Below are positions 1 through 9,465 of a stretch of 64,000 nucleotides of DNA, one piece after another. Made by a program: the position numbers and the translations under genes. Numbering within the stretch: position 1 is the stretch's first letter; the number at the start of each line of letters is the position of its first letter. Source of the stretch: Dryocosmus kuriphilus. Its lineage: Eukaryota; Arthropoda; Insecta; Hymenoptera; Cynipidae. Below the pieces are notes generated by a model. It had not been told where the DNA came from and ran no database searches. It was given only the letters and a program-made list of their open reading frames with translations. Location: NCBI GenBank assembly GCA_038277395.1, contig CM076190.1, positions 185,568,001-185,632,000 on the forward strand, in the 5' to 3' direction.

Positions 1-3000
1 GGAACCAGTCGTGGGTGTGGTGAGCCCACAGTGGTAAAAAATAGGTACACGACGGCCATGGTTGGGGGGGATTCACCCTTTCGCGTCCATACGCAATAGG
101 TAGGTTCTACCAAGCCGAGGCGCAGCGTGTATCCACCTAGAAACACTACCCGAACCAAAGCTAAAAATTTTGTAAGGGGAAAATCTTGCTGCCCCTTTGG
201 ACACCACAGCGATGACACTGCCCGCAAGGGATGTGTGGAATGATTCACCTGTAGGGCCAACATGGTATTGATGCCAGTGTGGCGCACTGCCTTGCAGGGG
301 GACGTTAGCATACGAGAATGAAACCGTAATGTGTCTGACGACAAGTTGACACGGTCCTTGTCAAAGTCGGAAAGCTTCCATACTTAGACCTAGTGAGGTA
401 TGGGGGTTATCACTCCTGGGACGGCGGACCCACCTGCGATCGGAACAGGATCCCTAACGTGCGGACTTTCTTAAAACTATAATGGCTAACTTCCAAAAAC
501 GAACAACTACAATAAAATATCTTAAGGCGGGAACTCTGAACGCGCGTAGTCTAAATACTGGCGGATTTAGCGAACCCATTGAGATAGCAAAGAGATACGA
601 TATTGATATAATAGCACTTCAAGAAACCTGCTGGCCTGGCGAGTATGCATCAATCTCCAAGGGTAACTACACTTTTCACTATGGGGGAGCTAAAGGGCGC
701 AAACTGGGGAACGGGTTTCTTACTAATAAATGAATTTCGCAAGCGGTTATCGATATGCAATTCATTAACGACCGGTTATCACATATTGTACTAAAAGGTA
801 ATTTCTGCAAACAGGTGCTAAGTAACGTCCACTGCCCTACCGAGGACAAAGATGAAGATACTAAAGAACTTTTTTATGAAACAATCGAACAAGTTTTTGA
901 CAAGTTCTCGAAGTTTGACGCAAAAATAGTATTGGGAGACCTCAACGCGAAAATTGGAAAAGAACGGATGTATAGGCCTACAATAGGGTCAGAAAGCTTG
1001 CATGACGTCAGTAATGATAATGGGACTAGAGGAATAAACTTTGCAGCTTCAAAGAACCTCGTTGTCAAAAGCACATATTTCAAGCATAAAAATATACGTA
1101 AGGCCACCTGGACATCACCAGATGGTATCACTCACAATCAGATTGATCACGTTTTAATTGGCAGAAGACGTCATACAAAGATTCTCGATGTAAGATCGTA
1201 CAGGGGAGCGGATTTAAATTCAGACCACTTTCTCGTGATATTGAAACTAAGATCTAGACTAGCGTTAAATAAGAAAACTAGCCCTCCAGAGCCAGCAGTA
1301 ATTTCAATATAGATAAGTTTAAAATGTCAAATGAAATATTGAATTATCAAGTAATGATTTCTAATAGTTTCGATGCTCTTCAAAAACAGGGAGACGATAG
1401 CGATAATTGTGAGGAGGACCCGGAAAACCTGTGGGGCAATATGAAAGAGGCGATAAAGACAGCCGCGAAAAGTACTATAGGTTTAAAGAAAGCAACCAAA
1501 GGAAAACCGTGGTTCGACGAAGAGTGCAAACTATGGTTTAAGAAGCGAATGAAGATCAAAGAAATTAGTTTACAAAATAAGTGCGATCAATCACATAAGA
1601 AGTATCTCGAGATTAGTAAAAGTACAAATAGGTTTTACAGATCCAAGAAAAGGGAGTGGGAGAAGAATAAAATACTAGCAATAGACACGCATAATAAGCA
1701 AAATAACCCGCGTGAGATGTACAGGGGAATCAATTTTATAAGAAAAGGCTTCCAAAGTAGAACGGAAGTAATGAGGGACGAAAATGGCAATCTAGTAGTT
1801 AATGCAACAGAAAGACTAAATTTATGGAAAAACTATTTTGATAAGCTATTGAACGTACGCGAAGCCCCCGTTGAAGTTAATCTTGGTGAAATTCACACGG
1901 CTGATCTACTAATTGATGAGCCTACTGATAAAGAAATAGAAATGGCCATAAAGAAGTTGAAAAACAACAAAGCCGCGGGCATTGACGACCTACCGTCAGA
2001 ACTGATAAAAAATGGGGGCCCTCGCCTCACAAGCCAAATTTGTAAATTAATACGCGCAATCTGGAAAACAGAACGCATACGGGAGGAATGGAATACTTCT
2101 ATTATTATACCCATTTTTAAAAAAGGCGATAAAACTAACTGCAACAATTATCGGGGAATTTCACTTGTGCCTTCGTGCTATAAGATCCTGACCAATGTAA
2201 TCTTAAGTAGACTAACGCCTTTTGCTGAGGAAATCATTGGGGATTACCAATGTGGATTCCGCCGAAACCGGTCTACAAGTGATCAAATGTTTACAATTAG
2301 ACAACTGTTAGAAAAGAAATGGGAATTTAATGAAGCAATACATCAGCTATTTATCGTCTTCAAAAAAGTTTACGACTCTATTATACGCGCACGAATATAC
2401 TGGATTCTGGAGTTCTTGAGTGTACCAAGGAAATTAGTTAGACTTATCGAAGTTTGCTTAAGCGGCAGTAGGGGTAGGATACGCGTAAACGGAAGTTAAT
2501 CTGAAGAGTTTTTGATCCGCGATGGCCTGAAACAGGGCGATGTGCTTTCGTGAATCCTTTTCAACTTAGCTTTAGAATACGTGGTCAGAGAAGTACAAAC
2601 GAGTCCGTCAGGTACTACCCTCAATGGGATAATACAAATTCTGGGATATGCGGATGATCTCGACTTACTCGGGGATGATAAAGAAACGGTAGCTAAAAAT
2701 GGGAAATCTTGATCACAAAAGCCAAGGAAATAGGTTTAGAAGTTAGCGAATCGAAGACAAAATATTTGATCGTCGACATATCAGAACAAAGCAATGAAGA
2801 GAGAGATCTAATGGCCAGAAATATGAAATTCGAAAGAGATAATGAGTTTAAATACCTCGGGACTATTATAACCAGCGACAATAACATTAAAACGGAAATC
2901 AACAGGCGGCTGCATGCTGGCAATGGGTGCTACTGTGCAACAAATACATTACTAAAATCGCGATCGTTATCTAGAAAGATCAAAGTAAGAGTTTACAAAA

Positions 3001-3480
3001 CGATATTAATGACGATCGTCATGTACGGGTGAGAAACGTGGGCGCTGACGAAAGGAGAGTAGAACAGGTTTAGAGTATTCGAAAATAAAGTACTTCGAAA
3101 AAACTATAGTCCCGAAAGGGACGAAGAGACTGATGAATGGAGAAAACTGCATAATGATGAGCTGCATGCACTCTACGGGTCAGTAAATATTAATAAAGTA
3201 ATGAAAGCACATGTTGCAAGAATGGGCAACGACAGAACAGTGGTGCAAGTTTTGAGAGGGAAACCGATTAGTAAGAGACCTCTAGGCAGACCGAGAAACA
3301 GATGGGAGAAAAACGTAAGGGATGATTTAAAAGAGCTAGGACATGATTATTTAAAATGGATGGAGGATGCACAGGATAGAGATGCGTGGCGGTTCTGGGT
3401 AGCTGAGGCAATGAACTTCCGAGTTCGCAAAGCTACACCATAATAATAATAATGATAATAATAATAATTATTATTGTTAC
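1..3480 (+). mobile_element. RTE-type non-LTR retrotransposon, degraded
   Basis: This is an endonuclease plus reverse transcriptase element with no LTRs that ends in a TAA/AAT microsatellite tail, as RTE-clade elements do. Positions 1-481 look like its 5' leader, and the true 5' end may lie outside the window. The coding part runs from the ATG at 482 to about 3443. The 3' flank (3490-3650) is AAAGATTTC-type repeat that also occurs near 49.8 kb, so the element apparently inserted into that repeat. The last ~840 bp are duplicated in inverted orientation at 15831-16678. RTE clade assignment rests on domain order and tail type and is moderately sure. Confidence 0.8.
482..3443 (+). pseudogene. RTE-type endonuclease/reverse transcriptase pseudogene
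   Basis: The N-terminal part (482-1312) is an exonuclease-endonuclease-phosphatase domain. It has LNARSL and IALQET near the start, GDLNAK near 940 and a DH/SDHF end near 1220. It is interrupted by a TGA at 731-733. After a stop at 1312 the frame changes. The RT domain follows (1324-2700) with KAAGID, YRGISL, FRRNRST and GYADD. The first catalytic block reads VFKKVYDS where the family normally has Asp, so the first RT aspartate appears lost. In-frame stops lie at 2497 and about 2551, and a further shift occurs near 2700. The C-terminal tail (2709-3443) contains the RPLGRPRNRW motif common in these elements. The element is clearly dead. Confidence 0.85.
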
Positions 3481-3482
3481 GA
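3440..3482 (+). repeat. TAA-type microsatellite tail of the RTE element
   Basis: Runs of AATAATAAT and TTATTATT follow the RTE stop codon directly. RTE elements typically end in such short tandem tails. The inverted counterpart is at about 15793-15835. Confidence 0.7.
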
Positions 3483-3489
3483 TTATATT

Positions 3490-3650
3490 GAGTAGCTGCC
3501 TATGGAAAAAAAAATCTTTGAGAACTTTGGTAAATCTTTGTGTTAAAAAAGATTTCAAATATTTTACAAAGATTTCAAAAGATTTCAAAATTCCCGAAGG
3601 TTTTAAAAAATTTTAAAAGATCACAAAAAGATTTTAAATATCTCAAAAGT
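3490..3650. repeat. AT-rich AAAGATTTC repeat flanking the Polinton end
   Basis: This AT-rich stretch is built of AAAGATTTCAAA-like words. From about 3509 it matches 49790-49930 closely by eye. The Polinton terminus begins immediately after it at 3651. Confidence 0.75.
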
Positions 3651-3794
3651 AGTATAGCAAGGGGGCTTCTGGGACACCACGACAAGCTTCACGCTGCCGC
3701 CGACAGATGGCGCCACTACTCCCTCAGTGGTGTGTGTCCATGCTAAGTATCGACAGTCGGTATTACCCTCGGTCGGTAAGGTAGGGTTTCTGGA

Positions 3795-4115
3795 TGCATT
3801 AGAACCATGGCAGTTTGTTACCATCCGCTGGTAAGGCAGAAATCTGTGGCAGTTTGTTACCCTCGGTCGGTAAGGTAGGGTTTCTGGATCTATTAGAAAC
3901 ATGGCAGTTTGTTACCATCAGTCGGTAAGGTAGAAATCTGTGGCAGTTTGTTACCATCAGTCGGTAAGGTAGGAATCTGTGGCAGTTTGTTACCATCAGT
4001 CGGTAAGGTAGAAAGCGGGGTAGTTTGTTACCATCAGTCGGTAAGACAGGAATCTCTCACTTATGAAATAAGCTATTTAACGTTAGTCGGTAAGGTAGGG
4101 TTCTGTTCCAGACTA
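3795..4115. repeat. 39-bp tandem repeat, Polinton left terminal region
   Basis: About seven or eight units share the core CAGTCGGTAAGGTAG with a CAGTTTGTTACC lead. Some units carry a GGGTTTCTGGAT extension. The copy at 61995-62215 has the same repeat in more diverged form, so it belongs to the element. Confidence 0.9.
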
Positions 4116-4278
4116 TATACCTCGAGAATTGACGTGGTTCATGTCCGTGCTAAGCTTACTTTAGTACGCAATAGTTAGAGACACGAAATCACCACCCTTA
4201 CCCCTTCTCTCTCACCCATAAGCAAGTAGAAATGCAGTCAGGGTTATGTAATGGAATTTACCAATTTCCAAAATTGTT

Positions 4279-4975
4279 CATATCACGAAAACCGTAAGAG
4301 ATATGTCAAAAGACGTGAGGACAATGGAGAAGTTTTTCACACTGATATAAATGATAGACTAAAAAAAAATTTCAAAATTCCAAGATTTTTTTGATTTTTT
4401 TTGCTGATTTTCAAATTTTTGCAGATATCTCGAAAACGGTAAGAGCTACGTAAAAACGGACAAAATTTTGGGGTTTATAAAAAAGGGGACTTCCTCAGAC
4501 TGATCTAAATGATAGCGTTAAAAAATTTTCAAAATTCCAACATTTTTTATTTTTTTGGATTTTCAAAAGTTGGTGGTATCTCGAAAACGGCAAGAGCTAC
4601 GCAAAAACGGACAAAATTTTCATTCTATTAGAACGCTTTCTCAAGCCAATCTATCTGATGCGCTAAAATTTTTTTCAAAATTCCAAAATTTTTGTAATTT
4701 CCAAAATTGTTCGTATCTCGAAAACCGTAAGAGATATGACAAAAGGGATAAGGACAAGTGGGGAGTTTTTCACACTGATATAAATGATAGCCTTTAAAAA
4801 ATTTCAAATTTCAAGGATTTTTTTGCATTTTTCAAAATTTTGCAGATATCTCGAAAACGGTAAGCGATATGGAAAAAGGGATTAGGAGAAGGGGAAACTT
4901 TCTCGGGCTGATCTAAATTATAGGCCAAAGAATTTTTCAAAATTCCAAGATTTTTGTTTTGCTTTTTTGCATTCT
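4279..4975. repeat. ~140-bp tandem repeat with TATCTCGAAAACGG core, left arm
   Basis: Five degenerate units each begin near TATCTCGAAAACGGTAAG, at about 4281, 4428, 4577, 4713 and 4847. Each includes a later CTGATCTAAATGATAG-like segment and an AAATTTTCAAAATTCC tail. No coding potential is seen. The short ORFs here are incidental. Confidence 0.85.
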
Positions 4976-4990
4976 TCATTATTCACGTCA

Positions 4991-5421
4991 GAATGTTCTA
5001 GAATCTACACGTTTCGACAAGTTACGCAAAATTAAGCAATGTTGCGCAATATGATGCAACTATCTTTCGCGCCAAAATATTCTAGAATCGACAAGATGAT
5101 GCAGGTTTCGACAAGCTTCGACACGTTTAAACAAGATGATGCACGTTTCGACAAGTTTCGACAAGTTTCAACAAGATGATGCAATGTTGCGCAATATGAT
5201 GTAACGATTTTTCCCGCCAGAATGTTCTAGAAGGTTAGGTTGCACAACGTTGCGGAAGATGATGCAATGTTACCCAATATGGTGCAACGATTTTTCCCGC
5301 CAGAATGTTCTAGAAGGTTAGATTGCACAACGTTGCGCAAGATGATGCAACGTGTTCTCGAAGAATCTGGTGGGGGAGAGGTGGTCTATAAAAGTGCGAG
5401 TGGAGTGGAGTGCCGTCAGTT
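4991..5421 (+). promoter_or_regulatory. Putative stress-type promoter of the Polinton polymerase gene, left arm
   Basis: The core promoter is TATAAAAG at 5387-5394 and an initiator TCAGTT at 5416-5421, about 31 bp apart, the spacing expected for insect TATA/Inr promoters. Upstream, GAATGTTCTAGAA occurs at 4991-5003, 5220-5232 and 5303-5315, a perfect GAAnnTTCnnGAA heat-shock element. A near-match lies at 5075-5087. GTTGCGCAAT, which fits the C/EBP consensus, lies at 5041-5050 and 5186-5195, with a variant at 5332. TGATGCAAT, the ATF4/C/EBP composite sequence, is at 5177-5185 and 5260-5268, with a variant at 5343. Motif matches are direct; function is inferred. Confidence 0.7.
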
Positions 5422-5424
5422 CAG

Positions 5425-5885
5425 CGTTGTCTGTTAAGTGTGTCACATTGAGCGACGAAAATCTCCAGTGCAGCTTTTTGTGAATTTTACTATTGACTGG
5501 TGAAATAATCTAAAGACAAAGCGAAAAGTGCATAACTGCAGTTTCTTATGGACCAGAAGTGCAGTTTGTGTTATGGACTTTGAAAGGAAGAATAATGAGC
5601 GGTGAAATAAGGATATTGCATTTAAAGACAAAGTGAAAAGTGCATAACTGCAGTTTCTTATGGACTTTACTAGTATTATGGACTTTGAAAGGAAGAATAG
5701 TGAGCGGTTAAATAAGGATATTGCATTTAAAGACAAAGTGAAAAGTGCATAACTGCAGTTTCTTATGGACTGTTGAAAGAAAACAGAAGTGCTGTTTGTG
5801 TTATAGATTTTTTTTATATATAGTGACTTTAAAGACATTATTGATAGTGACTTTACCATTAAGAAAATCTCCAGTGCAGTTTCTT
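5425..5885 (+). repeat. 5' leader with ~110-bp tandem repeats, left arm
   Basis: Between the initiator and the polymerase start lie three to four units. They share AAAGTGCATAACTGCAGTTT, TTATGGACTTTGAAAGGAAG and GGATATTGCATTTAAAGAC. CTCCAGTGCAG occurs at both edges of the block. The third copy (62280-62410) keeps only part of it. No splice sites were assigned. Confidence 0.75.
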
Positions 5886-5932
5886 TTTTGACCGATATTT
5901 TTTCTTATCTGCGAATAAAAAACTCCGTCAAA

Positions 5933-8151
5933 ATGATACTCGACGAGTGTGTAAAGCTTGTTCCGGATATAGAGGATGCGTTGAGCTTGATGGAATCGTC
6001 TGGATTCACACCCCTCGATAAAGTGAAGAAATGGAAAAAAGAGTGCTCACTTTGTTTGAAGGTAGTTAGGAGGGAACTGCGAAGAAAAACACCACCGAAG
6101 ACTTTAGGCGAAAAACAAAAATGTCTAAATATAATTGAGAAGCTCGTGTGCTTGGAGGTACGCTTCGATGTATTAGATAAGAAGAGGGGAGGAGGAGGAG
6201 GAAAGTCCGATGACATCGATAGTCGTGTCAAATGGCTAGATGTCGACAAAGCGTTCAATGCTCGCATTAAAACGTGTGTAGTGGCAAATGTAGTACACAA
6301 GGACGTTCTTGCTTTCTTAGATGATGCGCAACGTCTCTTTATTTCACATGTGAGCAAGGACATATGACATCATAAATCACTAATGATAAACACTGTACTT
6401 CTTGCCTATTATACAAAAATTGGCAAAGACAAGCCCGATGACAAGAACTTTAAATCAAAGAACGTAGCCTTATACTATACGACTGATTTAAAGTTATGGT
6501 TTGAAACCTATATCAGGTACCCGGTCCTCAAAGAAATGGAGGAATTTGAGGAGAAAGACTCTGGGTGGACCCTTCACTCCATAATAAAACTTTCCATCAA
6601 CATCAACAAATTGAATCCCATGAAGGCAGGTTCATACGTTGATCTTCCACCATCGATCAAGGATAAGAAAGCTTGTCTGAACATACAAAACGACTATGAC
6701 AACGAGTGCTTCAAGTGGGCAATACTCTCAGCCTTACACCCACCTGATGCGAAAAAGAATATTAGTCGTGTATCCAGCTATCAACAATACAAGGATAAAC
6801 TGGATTTTTCCGACATCAGTTTTCCAGTTGCACTCAAGGATGTGAAAAAATTCGAGGAGAAGAACCAAATCTCCGTGAATGTCTACGGCCTTACTAAGAA
6901 GAGTGAAAATAAATTCACAGTGGTGCCTCTTCACCTCACCTCACAAAAAAGAGACACGCACGTAAATATTCTTCGTGTGGAGGAAGATTACGTTTGTGTG
7001 GATGGTGAAGAAGAAGAAGGAGAAGAAGAAGAAGAAGAAGAAGAAGGAGAACCAAGAACCTTCAATTTTCACTACGTTTGGATTAAGGACCTATCGAGAT
7101 TGGTCTCTAGACAACTGTCTGCAAAAAAAATAAGAAAATATATCTGTGATCGGTGCTTGCACTACTTTGCAAGTATAGAAAAAACTGGAAGCACACACTG
7201 AAGATTGTATAAAACTAAATGACTGCAGAGTGGTGCTTCCAGAACCCGGGAGCAACATTGTTGAATTTAAGAACTTTAAGAACCGAGAGCGGGCTCCTTT
7301 CATCATATACGCGGACTGTGAGTCTCTTTTGATACCCGTAAATGATGATGATGAAGGAGAGCAGAAAGAACCTCGAATACTGAGGTCTTTGAAAGACATG
7401 AGGTCTTCAATATTGGCTACATGTTTAAGTGCAGTTATGATGAAACACTGTCCTTTTACGAGTCATGTCCGGACGATGTGGAGCCGGCAAAGTGGTTTGC
7501 TGAGCAGTTGCACAAAATTGCCCAGAAATGTGACAAGATTTTGGCATCTCCAGTACCAATGGAAAAAATAACTTTTGAGCAGCAGGAAGCCTTTATAGAT
7601 GCCAAAACTTGTCACATTTGCCAGAAGGCACTACATCCTCCAATGAAAAAGGTGCATGATCATTGTCACTTGACAGGTAAGTACCGTGGTCCTGCGCATG
7701 AGCATTGCAACTTGGTATATCAGGACTCACACACCATACCTGTTGTGTTCCATAATCTGAGTGGGTATGACGCTCACTTTATCATTCGTGACATTGCCAC
7801 ACAATTTGAGGGAAGAGTTAAAGTTCTTGCGCTCAATAAGGAAAAGTACATTTCCTTCACAAAGTACGTTCAGGAAACTCAGATAAAATTTAGATTCATC
7901 GATTCATTTAGATTCATGGCCTCTTCCCTAGAGAAGTTAGCGTCATACCTCACTCAGTATAAAATTGTCAGTGCAGTGTTTGCTGGTGTTGAGAGGGAGA
8001 AAGTTGAGCTTCTCACGAGGAAGGGTGTTCTGCCCTATGAATACCTGGACTCGAGGGACAGACTCAATGAAACCGAGCTTCCACCAAAAGAAAAATTTTA
8101 CAGCACACTGAATGATTCGGCAATATCGGACGAAGATTATGCACATGCACA
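5933..8151 (+). pseudogene. Polinton protein-primed DNA polymerase B, truncated left-arm copy
   Basis: This is the 5' part of the polymerase gene. The first in-frame ATG is at 5933 in a good context (A at -3). The segment to 6367 encodes a lysine-rich N-terminal region of unknown function and is ended by a TGA at 6365-6367. The third copy has an Arg codon at the matching place, so the stop is a mutation. The 6383-7201 segment continues the protein and carries an acidic GAA-repeat tract near 7010-7050. An extra A near 7179-7184 and an inserted GA near 7357-7360 break the frame relative to the right arm. A zinc-finger segment, the exonuclease I Asp-Glu block and an HNH/endonuclease VII-like Cys/His cluster (CHIC...HDHCH...HCN, 7610-7720) are present. 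The homology stops at 8151 in mid-gene, before the polymerase motifs. Confidence 0.85.
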
Positions 8152-8477
8152 TGGTCTTCATCCACCTCATACTGCTCAGTTTTATTAGCTGGAAAGGGGG
8201 GAAAAATTGTCCTCAGTTTTATCAGCTGGAGAGGGGGAAAATATTGTCCTCAGTTTTATTAGCTGGAAATGGGGAAAATAAATTTCAGGGTAACGTTTTT
8301 AGAGTTGGTACAGGGAAAATGGTGTGCAGAACCCTTACAGCTATACTGGCGTCATCTACGTAATAAAATATGGCGACTCGGTTTTTGTTTCATGATTAGA
8401 GGTTATGTTTCATGTGACAATAACTTTGCGCCTGCGCAATCGACATCTCTCTCTGCGTGTATGGCGTTATATAATAA
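8152..8477. repeat. Spacer start with 37-bp triple repeat
   Basis: Three units of a CTCAGTTTTATTAGCTGG-led sequence lie at 8175-8211, 8212-8248 and 8249-8279. The rest, to 8477, shows no recognisable gene. Confidence 0.7.
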
Positions 8478-8771
8478 ACTCTAGACGTAAATTGTTATGA
8501 AGGTAAGTTAAAGTATACACCTCCCAACTGGACAAGAGAGATATTCACTGTCACTCAAGTTATATCCAACAATCCAGCGGTGTACAAGCACAAGGACTAG
8601 CAAGAGCAAACTATCGCTGGCGGATTCTATGAACAGGAACTTTTCAAAGAGAAGCATCCAGACGTATACCTTGTGGAAAAAGTAATCAAGAGTCGTGGCA
8701 ATAAAGTCTATGTAAAGTGGTTAGGCTTTGATAGTTCACACAACAGCTGGATAGACAAATCAGATATATAA
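8478..8771 (+). pseudogene. Polinton integrase C-terminal chromodomain relic
   Basis: A single open frame (one internal TAG at 8598-8600, ending TAA 8769-8771) encodes YTPPNWTREIFTV, then FYEQELF, then a chromodomain core with VEKVI, VYVKWLGF and NSWI. This SH3-like/linker/chromodomain order is that of Polinton-type integrases, whose C-terminal chromodomain binds chromatin. The DDE catalytic core is absent upstream: a TAA lies at 8475 and the preceding DNA is repeats. It is therefore a dead 3' remnant. Together with the polymerase, it identifies the element as a Polinton. Confidence 0.8.
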
Positions 8772-8774
8772 TCA

Positions 8775-8915
8775 ATGTTGAATTAACTCTGTGCAATGTT
8801 GAGTCAACGTTGAAGCAACGTTGAGCCAACGTTGAATCAACGTTGAAGCAACGATGAACCAACGTTGAGCCAACGTTGGAGCAACGATAAACCAACGATA
8901 AACCAATGTTAGACT
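8775..8915. repeat. Short tandem repeat of CAACGTTGA words
   Basis: A 12-bp theme (CAACGTTGAAG / CAACGTTGAGC) is repeated about ten times. CAACGTTG is itself a palindrome. It lies just after the integrase stop codon. Confidence 0.85.
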
Positions 8916-9039
8916 AAACTATAAATGTATATATGCTTACACTAAGTAGATGTAAGGTTCCTTGATAAATAAAAAAAGCAATTTATATGCATTCACATCT
9001 TGTCTTTACTCAAATATATAACTCCTATATACCCTACTT

Positions 9040-9247
9040 ACAAAGTTGAACTAGAGTCAGATTTGCAAGAATCCTTTCACCTCAACGCAGGTGATACCGC
9101 TGTGTATTTACAAAAGTTTAACTATAGGCAGATTTGCAAAAATCCATTCACCTCAACGCAGGTGATACCGCTGTGCATTTACAAAAGTTGAACTAGAGTC
9201 AGATTTGCAAGAATCCATTCACCACAATGCAGGTGATACCGCTGTAC

Positions 9248-9278
<31 letters not shown>

Positions 9279-9465
9279 TATTTACAAGAAAGTAACTATT
9301 TACAAAGGCGATGTCAAAGTGCAGTTATGATGATATGTCTGCAGTAACTAATTTTTATGATAACGCTGTACAGTAATAATAATAATAATAATAACATATT
9401 TACAAGAAAGTAACTATTTACAAAGGTGTTGTCAAAGTGCAGTTATGATGATATGACTGCAGTAA
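9040..9465. repeat. 75-80-bp and 123-bp tandem repeats in the spacer
   Basis: Three units of a GTTGAACTAGAGTCAGATTT-led repeat (about 9040-9250) each include CTCAACGCAGGTGATACCGC or a variant. These are followed by two ~123-bp units (from about 9242 and 9365) that start with CTGTACAG and a TAA microsatellite and contain AAAGTGCAGTTATGATGATA. The second unit abuts the polymerase stop codon. The preceding stretch, 8916-9039, shows nothing. Confidence 0.8.

Larger units (their letters stand above)
2607..8151 (+). repeat. Left arm of a large inverted duplication
   Basis: This segment is repeated in reverse complement at 11114-16678. Match positions sum to about 19273-19275 across the arm. It includes RTE 3' sequence, AT-rich flank, the Polinton terminus, tandem repeats, promoter and the 5' part of the polymerase gene. 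Identity looks very high apart from scattered small indels and a more diverged outer ~50 bp. The inner edge falls inside the polymerase coding sequence. Confidence 0.95.
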
